Assembly (NCBI GenBank): GCA_003508835.1
Contig: PUFA01000116.1
Location: 620,001 to 684,000, forward strand
Source of the DNA: Eonycteris spelaea
Lineage: Eukaryota; Chordata; Mammalia; Chiroptera; Pteropodidae
Direction of reading: 5' to 3'
DNA length: 64,000 nt
Notes under the pieces: model-generated
Told to the model about the DNA's origin: nothing
Seen by the model: the letters and a program-made list of their open reading frames with translations, nothing else
Database searches by the model: none
Program-made: the position numbers and the translations under genes
Shown here: in pieces, positions 36,821 to 49,533 of the stretch
Position numbering within the stretch: the stretch's first letter is position 1
Layout: every line of letters begins with the position of its first letter

Positions 36821-38473
36821 GTACGGCGCCCGCGCTCAGCGTGCGGTCCCATCCGACCTCGGTCGCTCCGCAGGCGTCAGTTATAGTCGGTTATTAAGGA
36901 ATCAGGGTGACAGCTGCTCAGCCACTCTAACTAAAACTCGTGTTTGTGGATTAATGGACTGCGCTGCTTGAATGTGCTCTTCGGGTGACACATTCTTTAG
37001 GCTGAGTGTGTGGTCCCTTCACAGTAAACCATTGTCTAATAATGCCTTGTCCCCACGCGATCCTTTCTGTTAGAGGCTTCACTAGACTGGGTTTTATTTA
37101 TACCGGGACTTATAAAGTGTTCCCTTGATGTGTAGTCTGTAAGTCCTTTAATTTTTAGCATTCACTTTCTAATATTCTAAGTTTTTTAAAACTTTACTTT
37201 AGTGTTGGTATAGAAGTCCCAGTTTGTATACCACACGAAGGTGATGCTTCAGGGTTCTTAAGCCTCCAGAAATTTATAGTCCAGTTAATACAGTGGTGAT
37301 AAAATGCTCTCCTATTTTTTCTGTGCCTCAGGGGTAGAGAGAAAAGCTGTCTCGCTTGCAAATTACATGTGCCTTATTGGGAAAAGTTATCGAAATGGTC
37401 GGAACGCAGATCCTGTCAGCTTTCTGTAGGCAGTGAGCCAGTACGCTGAATCCCTCCAACCCTTACTCTTCGGATCGCTTCCGTTGTTGATGAGGGATCC
37501 CAGGACCTGTGGGTGTGTAAGGAAAGACCTTCTCACTGTGTCCGTGTTCTGTAAGGCCTTAAAGGCGAGCCTTCCTCGCAGGTGGGCCCCGTCTGTAAAG
37601 GGCCTCTGCTAGTGTCATCCAAATCGCTGTGTGAGAAAATGACATCATTTCTTCCTAATTCCAAGGCTCACAGGGACACTGCCTTAGACACTGCGGGATT
37701 CTCCTAGAGGCTTTGTCGTTGTCTGTCTTACATGGGAGTCATTCGTCCCTCGAGCCGAGGGCCCCATCAGGCCACGAAGCCTGTTGTTAGCCGTGTCCCG
37801 GAGGACCAGAGCTGTTAGTGTCGGCCGCGCATCAGGCTCTGCTCCAGGCACTGTCCCCTGTTAGTTTAGTTCATCCTTACCACTTCACACCTGAAGAGGT
37901 ACTGTCATCACCCCTGTTTTTCTGGTGGGGGAACCGAAAAGTCGAATACGTCACCAGGGTCAGGCTGTGTGACCAGAGCTCCAGGGGTCACCACCCGCGT
38001 GCCAGTCACCGCAGAGGGTCACCGCAGAGCCGTATGCGCTGTGCCTCAGGGCCCTGGGCAGGAGGAGATAGCCAGCCCTCCAGTCCTGCGAGCTTTGTGT
38101 GGATCATGTAGTCTAGTCTGTACCTTTCTCCATGCTCCCTCAACTAATGTGCAAATAATTCAGATGACGGAACGTGAGTTACTGATGTTTGAGAAGGAAG
38201 CGACATCCTGCATTGCTTGGAAGGGTGTCCGTGCGGCCTTTCTGTACTGTAACGAGTTTTTATTGCTACTCGGTCGGTCAGTAACAAGGTAACACTAGAT
38301 CTGACCTCTTTTATTTGCGTATTTCCAAACTCTTGTATTTTTGCATGCAAATGAGATGAGGGACTTAAATTAGCCCATATTGGATTTCGGGACTGCCTCA
38401 CTTTTGAAGGCTGAGCTGTTTCACCCGAGGCAAAAATGAGCCGCTCACCTGGCCACCCGTTTCTTCCGGATAG
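36821..38473. other. Intron 15, with a MIR copy
   Basis: Contains an antisense MIR-like SINE at about 37815-38060. The remainder is unremarkable intron. Confidence 0.65.
37815..38060 (-). repeat. MIR SINE, antisense
   Basis: 'ctccaggcactgtcccctgt', 'ttcatccttaccacttcaca' and 'ctgaagaggtactgtcatca' followed by 'ccctgttttt' and 'ggctgtgtgaccagagctcc' follow the reverse complement of MIR in the right order. Old and diverged. Confidence 0.65.
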
Positions 38474-38593
38474 GTATCGGCGGATTCATGGTGCGGCAGC
38501 GAAGTCGAACCGGGCAAGGAAAAGCCAAGAGATCGGTGGTGAGGAAAGACTCCTCGGGCTCCGTCTGTGAGCAGCTACCTGGCAGAGACGATG
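38474..38593 (+). CDS. KMT2C: KMT2C window exon 16
   Basis: Opens GIGGFMVRQRSRTGQGKAKR and continues SVVRKDSSGSVCEQLPGRDD. This is a basic, Ser-rich, probably disordered segment well conserved with human. Donor gtatgg. Confidence 0.95.
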
Positions 38594-41169
38594 GTATGGC
38601 CCCGATTCCACTTGAGTCAGCCCCTTCGTCTTAGCACCCCTGGTGACAAGAACTGTCCTGAGTAATGCTTCTGGCCAGGTGGCTCACACCCATGGTTTAG
38701 AAATTGGGTTTGATTAGGAAATGATTTAAATCCAGTAGACTGTTTTTTGTTTTTGGTTTTGTTTTTTTTTTTTTTTTTTTTGAGATTTTAAACTAGTTCC
38801 CTTTTTTCTTATGTGAGATATAGTTTAGGGACTGAGTCAGGACGTCAGGTACTTTCTGGCCTCTCCCCAAAGGCCTTTCTGGGACTGCCTGAGCTACGTG
38901 GTGTAAAACTGGAAACTTTTAGATGTGGTAGTTGAAAGTGACAGCATACCCCAGCAGTTTTTAACAAAATTGTGTGATGTCTTAGAAATACATCTTCCAA
39001 ATAGGATTCTGTCATCCCCACTGATAGCTTCAGAGAAAGCTAAAGCATTGTTGAGCCACAGCTTCAGAACTGGTCGTGACTTTGCTGTCTGCGTGGTCAC
39101 GACTGGACGCTCACATGTTTTAAACGTCTTCATAGGGCAGGGGAAGGAAGATGGAGGTTTTCAGCATGAGCTCTGAGTAGAGCTCTCCTGTTACTGTGGG
39201 CTGTGGTTTTGACCTCTGAATTAATAAAAATCAGACATCGCTGCACGTTTTTAAAAGGAAACCCCATAATGATTTTGAAGACGTTTCTAACATAACTCAC
39301 TATGGCTGCAATAGGCCCTAGTTTAAAAATGTGATAGATTCAATGAAGTTATGTTTCGTGTTCCATCTCTGTCCTTTATTGTATCCTCCAAATTTGTTTT
39401 ATCTTTCAGTTCAGTATTGTTCCTTCACCTTTGTCATCCAAAGTCATCCGTGGAGTTTTTAATTGGTTAATATTTTCCTCCTCTCTGAACCGCCTTTTTG
39501 GTATCCTAGTAGTTTCTCGGTACAGCTAACTCCTGGTTTCAGTTCTAATGGATTTAGCATTTCAGCTATTTAGAGCCATCTTTGCAGGTCCAGTTCTACT
39601 CTGTATCTCTCGCTCCGTCTCCTAGTGCCTCATTCCGTTGCGTTTATTGTGTGAGGTAGAGACATACAGGTTGTGTGCGCGCACACTGTGTGTGTGTGCG
39701 CATGTGTGTGTATTTTACACTTTACTGTGAATTCATATTCTTTAGAAATTCTCTGAACTTTTTGAGAATCGCATTGAAGGTGGCTTCTTTTATTAGAGAA
39801 CGTTTTTATTTGTCATTTACAGGAAGATGAGGTGCTGCTACCCAGGACTTCCTGGTGCTCCTATGTTACATAAATTCAGGTTTCCTACACATTAGGGCTA
39901 TGTTGAGTTTATGAATTCTCAGGGAAGATGTTCATTTTTAGCCTCTCTGCCCAGCACCAAATCCTATGACAAGACAACAAGCGATTTCTCTGCCCTTAGA
40001 TGAGGAGGGGGTAGGGTGGGAGGAGGAGGCAGAGTGGGCATTGGGAGGGTGTGTTTCTTGATAAACCAGGCCTGAGCATGAACTCCTTCATACAAGGCAC
40101 CTCCGGGCAACCTTCACCTTGGGGAGCGGCCTTAAACGCCATTTCCTTCCCACTCCTCATGAGGCTCTGGAAGTTGGAGTTCAGGATCACTGGATTTTAG
40201 CAACATTTCAGAGAGTTTTATTTGGTTCTTTGTTTATTTCTGTGGTTCTTGTTTTACCTTAATTTTTGGACTTTGAGAATTCTTCATTTTCTGGCTAGCT
40301 TACTGATATTTTTTTAAAAGATTATTTAGGAGATGTTTGTCCACTACTTTTAGTCACATCTAGAAAAGTCCACCCACAAAGTCAGAAAGCAAAAGTGCCC
40401 ACACTGATCTTTAGAAGGGAGATGCTGTTGGCTGTAAGAAGCAGACACAGTCTCGTCTGAAAGCTCATTTATCTGCTTCAAGTAGTGTACTCATTCCTTT
40501 GCTAAGTTCATAATCCAAATTTTTGTTTTCTTTCCATTTCTCTGTTTTAAAATCAAGCATTGCGTATTGATGAGCATATTCACAGATAGTCTCATATTAT
40601 CACAATATGTATGTCCTACAAATACCTAATTTGCAATAAACCCCAGAACTTGGAATTTCTGGATTAAAGGATAGATTTTGAAGAGATTTGTTGGATAGTC
40701 CACATAAACCCTACAAAAAGGTTGTACTACTAAATTCCCCTAGTGGTGTGTGAGTGTGCGTCCTCATACTTAGAGTGTTGGGCAGTTTCATTTTTAAGTC
40801 TCTTAACAAAGTGTTTAGGTTAGAAAAACAAGTTTCAGTTTTTGCCAGTAAGGAAATACTCATTAACAGACAATAGATACATGCTGGAACTAAATAGGCA
40901 TGAAATGAAATTTTCATAATACTAAAAAGTTACTAAATAAAATTTTAGATCTTTTGTAAAAATCTTATTTGCCAAGTCAGTATGCTGTGCATCTTAAACT
41001 TACACGGTGTTGGATATCAATATATCTGAATGCAACTGAAAGAAAAAAGAAAAAGCTAAGCTTGTTGACGTGGAACTGTGTGTATGTTGGTAAGCTATAG
41101 CATTACTTTGGGTGGATTTGTCGGAAGATTTTATGTACCACATGTTCATAAATGTGACTGTTGTTTCAG
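38594..41169. other. Intron 16
   Basis: AT-rich intron. A T-run lies at about 38765-38782 and a TG/CG microsatellite at about 39676-39713. No gene is seen; no repeat family assigned. Confidence 0.65.
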
Positions 41170-41300
41170 GCTGGAGTGAGCAGTTACCAGATGCTCTAGT
41201 TGATGAATCTGTTTCTGTTGCTGAGAACACTGAAAAAATAAAGAAGAGATACCGCAAAAGGAAAAATAAGCTCGAAGAAACTTTCCCGGCCTATTTACAA
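41170..41300 (+). CDS. KMT2C: KMT2C window exon 17
   Basis: Encodes WSEQLPDALVDESVSVAENT then EKIKKRYRKRKNKLEETFPA and YLQ. Acidic then strongly basic (KKRYRKRKNK), near-identical to human. Ends on a whole codon before donor gtaatg. Confidence 0.96.
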
Positions 41301-44300
41301 GTAATGTTTCCTTTGCATTCTATTACGTAGTTTGTTAACGAGAAAAATGCAATGTGTTGTGCTTCGAAAAATAGGTTTGTTTCTGTTCATTTTTAATTAG
41401 TCATCGTAAATGTCATTTTTACCTTCTAGGGGCCCAGCAAGATTAACATTTGCCTTTTCTGAGCTTTGATACATTTCAGAGTCCTCAATATCCCAGTTTT
41501 TCACTTCAGAGTATGTCATAAGATGCACAGGGACACTCTGAGCTGAGGAAGCGCACTCTCCCGAAGCAGTGACAGGCGCGTGCTCCCCGGCCCGCGCACC
41601 CCTTGCCAGTGCCGCTGCTGCAGCCCCAGAGTTGTTCCCCACTTCTGGGGGCCAGTCCGCCAAAAGATGGAATCAGAATTGGTTTTGTTTTCTAAAACAT
41701 ATGTCAGAAAAATCCCTCAAAATGAAGAAATTGTGTTTGACGGGTGTAGACTATGGGCGAATAGGCGTTTTCTAGCTCCTCTTGTAGACAGCAGGTCACA
41801 GGAGAGTGGAAGGCCACATGCTGTGCGGAGGGCCTGTGTAGACATGGGATGGAGCTTAGAGCCCCGGCCGGGCCGCTGGCCGGTTCTGGGTGCTGAGCAC
41901 GGTCATATTCCTCGGCCTCTGTTTCGTCCTGTGTACAGTTTGAGCTGGAGCAAGCCGTCACTGAGTGGCCGCCTGACTTCAGAGTCTGTGCCTGACGGCT
42001 CGCCTGATACGCCCTCCTCCCCCACGCAGCTATGGCTCACGAACGTGCCTCTTCCTTGCTTGGCTTTTGTTTGTTTCTTTACTTTAATCTTCCAGTGAGC
42101 TGTTACTAGTTTAAAAGTTTTAACTTCCATTGCCTTTCAGTCAGCATACAACCTCACCAGCTTTCTTTAACGCCAGCGTCCTGGGCAGAATGCCACTCGA
42201 CAGCCAGTTAACGCTGTGGCCACATCCGTGTGGCCCCATGTCCTCATCTATAAAACAGCGGTAATACCTGCTGCACAGAAATGTTACGAGGTTAAATAAT
42301 AGAACTATGCATGTAGGGTGCTCAACTCTGTGCCTTAAATATTGTCTGTAATAAAAGTTTTATTCCCCCCATACTCATCAGATACCCATTCATCCTAGCT
42401 TTTTGCCTCTTACAAATACACAATAGCAGTTTGCTGGTCAGAGAACTAGGCCCCTGCCGTTCGCGTTGCCTTCAGTTGCGCCTTTTTGTTGTCCCCTGTT
42501 CCACCTGCCGCCTTCCTCAGTCGTCTTCCTGCGGGTGTGCGTAGATGCCGCCCTTGCCCGCGGGGACCCCGCTGGAAAGTGTCACCTGTGTTTAGGGCTT
42601 GAGCTGTGGAAGCCGGCAGACTGGCTCTTCCACACAATCGCAATTGGGTCCTCTAGGGCACAGGTGTCGTTCCTCTGGCGTCGGGCGGCGGTAATATCTA
42701 TTTGGGGGTTAGGGGATGGAAGGAAGCCTTTGTGATGGCATTGTTTCTTGGACACCTTGGGATGGCAGTTGTGTTTTTTTCCCCACCATCAATTGTGGGC
42801 AATACATAGTGACAAAAAACTAGGAATTCAGTAATAATATTTTCTAATTTTTCTTTATGAATTAAATATCAAGACTGTGATAACTGTGTGATTACCCAAT
42901 AGAAATATGTGCATAGCCTGCCCGCGGCTCGGGTGCCGCCGGCCCCAGGAGCCCTATCGGAGGCCAGTGTGCTCTGGGAGTCACACCACCGTCCCACCAG
43001 CCACGCAGCCAGTTCACGACGTTAGCCTCAGGAAGTGAAGAGCACCAAGTTAATGAGAGTGTTAGCTTTTGATAAATACCTGTAAAGCCATCGTGAGTCA
43101 CGTAAAGGAAAATTTTTGCTGGGGGCGGTCCCAGATTTCTCAAGTCTCCTGAAGTCATTAAATAAGTGGTCCTCAAATTCTGCAGTGCTTTGTGCTGGTC
43201 ATGATAAAAGCATTACAGGTGTAAGAACCAAGCCGCCTGCTACCCAGTGACCTAGCCTTGTGGATTTTCAGGTTTTTTTTCAAAGTGAAACAACTTGTTC
43301 GTTTAAAAAATGTGGAAATTTCACATCAAGCATCCTGTCACCTCTCCCAGACTTCACACCCCTCCTCCTCACCCCTAGTTCATCCGGGGTCAGCCTCGTT
43401 GCCAGTCTGGTGCTCTGTCTTTGGGAACATTTTTATAATTTGTAATTTATGTTTGTATGGTCATAGTTGTCTTGGTTTGTACTTTATGTTTAGCTAGACC
43501 TATCACTCAACTTGCTTTCCAATTCTGTATTTTAGTGCTTCTCTTTGACAGCGTAGCTCTGTATCCTTTTTAAAAACTGCCATATCATAGTTTATGGTAT
43601 AGGTATCTATAATTTATTTAGTCGCATGCCTTTTGACAGACATCAAGGCTGTGTTCACTTTTTGGTATAAACAAACGCTGCCACACACCTGCGTCACACG
43701 TGTCTTAGGCAATAGTGTGCTAAATGTTAGCGGTCACTGCAAAGCTGCCCTCTGCAGAGGCCCCTTTCCCCACGGACGGCGGTGCAGACAGCGGCTGGAG
43801 CAGAGTGGCTGGGTTAAAGTAGGGGAGCGGCCCTCTTTGTCATTTTGTTGCTTCTTGGGCAGTTCAGGAGCCCAGCTTGCAACACTGGTCTCTAGAGTAG
43901 AGCAAATTAATGGAGACGTGTTAATACGAGTGAGTGAACTAAAAGCCAGATGTCTTTAATAGCAGTAAATTTTTGTGCACACAGTATGATTAAAATGAGT
44001 ATGAAAAACTTTCAGGTTTATAGAGTGTTAAGTCTTTAACATGGTTATATGAATCAGTATGAGATTACTAAGTCTACCTAAAGTCTACCTGAAGTCTATA
44101 TTAGAGCTGTGGGTCATTGCACTGTCTCTGTATGTAATCTATAAATAACAATAATAATTTCATGAAGCTTTAGATTTCTTATGAATTAAGGTGCTAGTAG
44201 TATTGTAGATGTAGCAATCTTTAATTTTAATTGTAGCCTAATCTCTTGGAATTATTGAATTATTATTCTGCTGTTACTAGAAATATATTTGACAGAATCA

Positions 44301-44531
44301 TGTGATTGTTTGCATAATTTATTTGTCTAATAATTGAACTACAAAAATCATACCTTAAGGGGAATCTATATAAAGTAGTTGACAAAATATGTCTGTATTC
44401 GATTTCTATATTATAAATACTAAGCTCTTCTGTTATTGCTGCCTTCTTGTCAAAAACGATGACAGAATTACCTGTCTTTTTTTAATCATATAACTAAGTT
44501 GGTCATTTTCATGTGTCTTATTTTTACCTAG
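41301..44531. other. Intron 17, with MIR and an L1 fragment
   Basis: Contains a plus-strand MIR (42225-42345) and an antisense L1-like 3' UTR fragment at about 43540-43720 ('ttgacagacatcaaggctgt', 'gtataaacaaacgctgcc'). An unassigned antisense open region lies at 41397-41960. The remainder is AT-rich. Confidence 0.6.
42225..42345 (+). repeat. MIR SINE fragment
   Basis: 'gtcctcatctataaaacagc', 'ggtaatacctgctgcacaga' and 'gaggttaaataatagaacta' followed by 'tgctcaactctgtgcc' follow the MIR 3' half in sense orientation. Confidence 0.75.
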
Positions 44532-44711
44532 GAAGCTTTCTTTGGAAAAGATCTTCTAGATACGAGCAGACAAAACAAGCTAAGTTTAGATCATCTATCG
44601 GAAGACGCAGCTTCGCTCTCTACAAAACAAACATGAACCCCAGTTTCCTGGATCCTTCCTTCGATCCTCTCCTCAGTTCCTCCTCAACCCCAGCAAAGCC
44701 TGGAACTCACG
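44532..44711 (+). CDS. KMT2C: KMT2C window exon 18, one base short
   Basis: Opens EAFFGKDLLDTSRQNKLSLD then HLSEDAA. The conserved continuation YKTNMNPSFLDPSFDPLLSS and STPAKPGTH lies in the next frame. The exon is 180 bases where 181 fit the protein and the flanking phases. The missing base falls in 44611-44621 (cttcgctctct). Read straight through it stops at TGA 44634-44636. The rest is well conserved. Donor gtacgt. Confidence 0.92.
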
Positions 44712-46439
44712 GTACGTGGCATCCTTGTCACGTGACATTCATCTTCCTTTCAGTTAAATCTTTGACACGCGTTAGTTCAGCTTCATAGGCAGTTTTAAAG
44801 TCAACTTTATTGAGGTGTAACGTGTATTCACTAAATGCAACTATGTTTAAGTGGGCAGGTCTATGTGATTTGGCAAATACATTTATCTCTAAAACTGTCA
44901 TCAATGTCAGTCAAACAACATACATACTGATCTGGATGAGAACAGGTAAGTACTTAAAATATTTGCCCCGACTGAGAACCGGTGCTCTAGATTTAGTGAA
45001 TATGGGTAGGGACCGTTTAGAATTGGAGAGGTACGAGAGCGTCACGCGGGTGTGAGGTGGCATTACCATCGCCGGCCCTGGGAGTGTAACCGGTTGGGCA
45101 GAGAAGGTTGTCACCTTTTTTCCTGACCACTAAGTTTTTGTCTTACTAATAATTATAAGTTAATGTTCTTCTGACAAGCTTTCTTTTTGCTATTATGTTT
45201 TTTGCTCAGTTAATTTTATAAACTCAATTTAGAAAATAATTTTAAGGCAATCTTCCACTGAATGATGACCCGCTACATTAAGTAGTTATGACTTTATTAA
45301 CTTAGCGTTATCCTGGATTGAAATATAGGCTTTTATTTTTTATTTTTCTTTTGAAAGCATTAGAAACAGCCTTACCCCTCTCGTACACATGCTCACACTC
45401 AGTCTCACTGTCGTCTGTGAGGATATTGAAGCACTGGTCTAAAGGCCATGCTTTTGTTTAACTTTAGCAGATCGTTTTACTTTAATTCTGTGTTTTTAAA
45501 TACTTACCTGCTCTTATCCATGTCAACATCTTGTTAAAATAACGTATAGTGAAAGATTTGTGGGTCCTTCAAAGGATATCTAACTATTTAAGGATATTCT
45601 AAAAGTCATGACTAGCCATTTAAATACTTAAGTAGAAGTTGTGCACTTGAGTTTTTATAAGGTAGAGAACGGAAATTGGACAGAAGACATTGTGACGGGA
45701 GACATCAATGCATGTTATTTTTATTCCTTTTTCTTTATTTGAAGTTGTTTTTTCCACAAAACTACTAAAAAGAGAATGGTTGAATGAATGGTAAAGCCAA
45801 AATATGGACAACTAGAGTAACACCCATTTCCAAACCTATATTAAATGTAACATTTTTTGGAGTCTAATCTTTTGCCCTTTTAATGGGAAATTTTCAAGTA
45901 AAGTTTTTTTTTGTTTTTGCATTTCATTCAATATAATCGATTACATCAGTTTTAATGATTCGTTGATAAGATATAAAATCTTTCTTCAGGAAGTGGTGAT
46001 TTTATTAAACATGGTCTGTTAAAAAATGTTGGTTGTGATTTATCTAGTAGAATTTCATTGGTTTAAAAACATGCACTATATGGCCCCTGAAAGAAATGTC
46101 AAGAATTTTTCCTTTCAAATGTACTGTTGTCTGGAGAACACATTACTGAAATAATTTTATTTCCCTAAAAACTTTATGAATATTTGGGCATACACAATTT
46201 ACATTTGCTTTCCCTTTGAGAAGTTATAATATTCTTATGTATGTGTGAATTCTGTTTGAGAAGTGTATGTTTAATGGGACAAGACTATTGGCTTTTAAGC
46301 CAAGATTGGGAGTGGTAATTACATGTCCACCTTCCCCTTTTTTTTTCAGTAAAAATACAGTCGAAATGGATTTTTTAAATCATACGTTTCTTAAATGACT
46401 AATGAATTACTAAAGCTAGCCTAAATAGTTTTCTGCTGA
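44712..46439. other. Intron 18, first part
   Basis: AT-rich. About 44795-44945 resembles an antisense L1M 3' UTR fragment ('caactttattgaggtgtaac'). Nothing else is recognised. Confidence 0.6.
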
Positions 46440-47180
46440 TTAGTCCAGAAACCCTTGGAGTTTTTCTTGACTTTTTATTCTCCCACGTTCCCCATTTAAT
46501 ATACCCACACATTTGTCTCTGCCTTCAGAATATGTCCCAAAGCCAACCCTTCCTATCCCAGCTCTCCCTCCCACGAGTGTGCAGGCCGTCACCAGCTCCT
46601 GCTGACCTGTCCACAGGCTCCGGGCATTGCCTGCCCTCCCTACCCCCGTCTGGCACCCAGTGTGCCAGTCATATCGGCCGCTGGCCCTCAGCTTTCCATT
46701 ACACTTTACACCGCAGAGCGAAGCTGCGTGCTCACGGCTGTGATGCCACACCTACTGTGTGACACCACACCTACTATGTGACACCACAACTGTGACGCCA
46801 CTCCTACTGTGTGACACTGTGACAACACACCTACTATGTGATGCCACACCTACTATGTGACGCCACACCTACTGTGTGACACCACACCTACTGACCGCCT
46901 TGTGATGCTGCGGCCACTCTGGCCCCCATCTCCACCTCTCCCAGGTATCATTGAGAGTCACACGTGGTCACACGTGTCCTTTCCAAGGGTCTTCACTGAC
47001 CACGTCCCCATGTCTTCATCCTTTTCCCTTGTTTTTTAAAATCTTCGCAGCGCGTGTGCTGAGGTCATTCTTCACCACTGTCTGGACCCCTCTGAGCACG
47101 TAAGCTCCGTGAGGGCTTTGGCTTGGTTTTAGGCACTTTTCCGACCCCAGTGTCTGGAACAGTGTCTACTAATGTGATCC
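46440..47180 (+). repeat. L2 LINE 3' portion, sense, interrupted by a minisatellite
   Basis: 'tctgccttcagaatatgtcc', 'tcctgctgacctgtccacag' and 'ttcactgaccacgtccccat' are in L2 order, and the L2 3' end is plain in 'ctgagcacgtaagctccgtg', 'agggctttggcttggtttta' and 'agtgtctggaacagtgtcta'. A 19-bp tandem repeat sits in the middle. Confidence 0.75.
46740..46893. repeat. Minisatellite, 19-bp unit
   Basis: About seven to eight imperfect copies of GTGACACCACACCTACTAT, with variants such as GTGATGCC and GTGACGCC and one shortened copy. It lies inside the L2 copy and probably arose there by local duplication. Confidence 0.9.
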
Positions 47181-47695
47181 GTAGACCTGGTTCTGGCGAT
47201 ACTCAGATACTTTTCAAATACGTGAATGAGGAACCAGTAGTAAGGTGAAGCTGGAAGTGGGCCGGAACTTTGCTTTATACGTTACGAGGAATTTCTAAAT
47301 AAGGGGCTTGAATTTCACATTTTACCTTCTGTGTTTTATTTTCCACATGTTACTTTTAGAGATGCTACCTTCTTAATGAAAGTTTTTGCTTTTTTTTATT
47401 ATAGAATTTTATTTCACTTTTATTGCCTATAGGTTTTTATTTTAAATTTTTTTGTTTAGTCACAAAACAAAGTCTTAATTTTTAATGTTTTGTTATTCAA
47501 AACATTGGAGTGCCTTTTCTATGAAAAGTCCCTTACTTCAGAAGTAATCATCTTAATTTTTTATGATTCCAGCACTTACGTCATCATCTGCTGTACTCAA
47601 GATATAGGTAGTGAATGGTTGAACGAGCAAGGATGTTTTAGAATTTAATGTCTAGGAAAATATCGAGACTTTAAACATACACTTCCTGTGTTTAG
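47181..47695. other. Intron 18, end
   Basis: AT-rich intron ending in acceptor tgtttag; nothing recognised. Confidence 0.75.
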
Positions 47696-47800
47696 GTACT
47701 GCCGATGACCCCTTAGCTGATATTTCTGAAGTCTTAAACACGGATGATGACATTCTTGGAATAATTTCAGACGACCTTGCAAAATCGGTGGATCACTCAG
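47696..47800 (+). CDS. KMT2C: KMT2C window exon 19: acidic segment
   Basis: Encodes TADDPLADISEVLNTDDDIL then GIISDDLAKSVDHS. A short acidic segment identical to human apart from its first residues. Phase 1 on both sides; donor gtatat. Confidence 0.95.
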
Positions 47801-49188
47801 GTATATGCGAATGCTGTTTGCCCAGTGTCTGATTTATGTGTGATACAAGTGAAAGGTATATGTATGGAACAAGTTTATTCTTTCCTCTGAAAGTGATTTA
47901 AAAAAATTTTTTTTCTTGGTCAGTATGAAAGAACTTATTTAATTTGATCTCTCGACTTTTCTGCTTGGGAAGGGGAGAATAGCAAGTAGTTACTTTCTGT
48001 TGTCTTTCTAATGGCATCAAATTTGAGGCTCGCCACCTCAAAGTCTGGCTGTGCCGCGCTCCCCCCCCCTTTGTTTGCCTTGCCCCCCACGTCCCACGCC
48101 TGGTGGTAATCACCCGTTTTATTTGGTTTGGGTCTTTAGGTCTTGATTTATGCACTTTCCAGGTTGAGAGCTCGTCTTTTCCATTTGGTAAGACATGAGC
48201 GATGGGTGACGGCTGACTAGAGTAGTCTTTTTTATAGTGATCTCGGCTGAAACAGCCTGTAGGTGCATGCGTATTTGTTATAGTGCTAATTTGTTACTAA
48301 TCCATTCTTTGCTTTTCCCTCCGTGTCTGCAGCTAAAGCGTAGTACAGCTGTACTGGGTTTTGGACGACTTTTAGTAGTGTTTTGTTTTGTTTTGTTTTG
48401 TTTTGTTTTATGAATGGTTTTATTCTTGTTAATATATAATTTATAATTTTACCCGAATGTTAGCTCCTAATACAAAATCAAATATGAACAGGCTAAATTT
48501 TACTTTTAAGTAGTAGTAATATGGAGGAAGCATGATAAAGGGATTAGATTACAGACCCCTTTTATATGGTTCTTGCTAAAAAAAAAAAAGTTCCTATGAG
48601 ATAAAGTACGTTATGTCATGGACATGATGTACATCTTGTTTTGACACTACAGAATATTTCAAAATGTGATCTATAGTTGAAATTATTTACAAAGATGTCT
48701 ACTAAACATTAAGAATTGTAGAGCTTTTCATTAATTCCTGTGAAACTTACCCCTACTGTTTCACATGCTGCGTATGGTAGTTGAACTATGCGTTTGAAAC
48801 CACTGTTTTCCAAGTTAAAGCAACTATTCTTGTATCGAATATTGTACACTGAATGTTCTCTTAGGTTCCTATCTTAGTAATGTGGTGCTTATTTTTGTGG
48901 AAATTAGCACTTTAGAGGCAGAAGTGTTCTTCTGTTCCTCAGAAAATGCATTTATTTTATTAAAACATAGCTACGAAGTGGCGCCTAGGCTTATAAATAA
49001 CATTGTGCCTGAATTTTACTGATTGGCTCTCCAGATGTGTGGGAGAATTCTGGTTGGTTCACAGCCAGACTTTTCATTGCTCCGTCTTAATCGCGCTGTC
49101 GTGTGTTTAACGCAGGTAAACGTGCTATGCATTTCGTATGAGCGTTCAGAATCCACCTTGTAATTTTTTTGCCTTGCTCCTCTAGCAG
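47801..49188. other. Intron 19
   Basis: AT-rich. A (TTTTG)6 microsatellite lies at about 48380-48410 and a short A-run near 48580. The intron ends in the tandem acceptor tagcag. Confidence 0.75.
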
Positions 49189-49323
49189 GAATAGATATGG
49201 GGCCCGTCGCCGAGGACCCTTCCTCTCTGCCTCAGCCAAGTGGCAATCAGAGTTCTCGACCACTAAGCGAAGAGCAGCTCGATGGGATCCTCAGTCCTGA
49301 ACTAGACAAAATGGTCACAGATG
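49189..49323 (+). CDS. KMT2C: KMT2C window exon 20
   Basis: Encodes GIDMGPVAEDPSSLPQPSGN then QSSRPLSEEQLDGILSPELD and KMVTD. The second half is identical to human. The acceptor is a tandem tagcag; use of the first AG would start the exon three bases earlier and add one Ala codon. Donor gtaaaa. Confidence 0.94.
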
Positions 49324-49500
49324 GTAAAACATTTGCCCTACACCTAGGCTTTCTAAAAGACCTGAGTAAATACGACTTTCAAACACTTCTGCATGCTTCC
49401 TTACAGTTTAACTTCTGATCATTTCTGTGACAAATGCTGTTTTGTATCAGGACAGTGAAATAGTCATTGTTAATATTTTTATTTCTTTATTTTATCTTAG

Positions 49501-49533
49501 GAGCAATTCTTGGGAAGTTATATAAAATTCCAG
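49501..49533 (+). CDS. KMT2C: KMT2C window exon 21: 33-base exon
   Basis: Encodes only GAILGKLYKIP, exactly the human sequence. Phase 1 both sides, so skipping it would keep the frame. Flanking introns are only 177 and 98 bases; acceptor tcttag, donor gtattt. Confidence 0.95.

Noticed and set aside
46740..46893. A CRISPR-like array
   Set aside because: Direct tandem units without unique spacers in mammalian DNA; it is a minisatellite.
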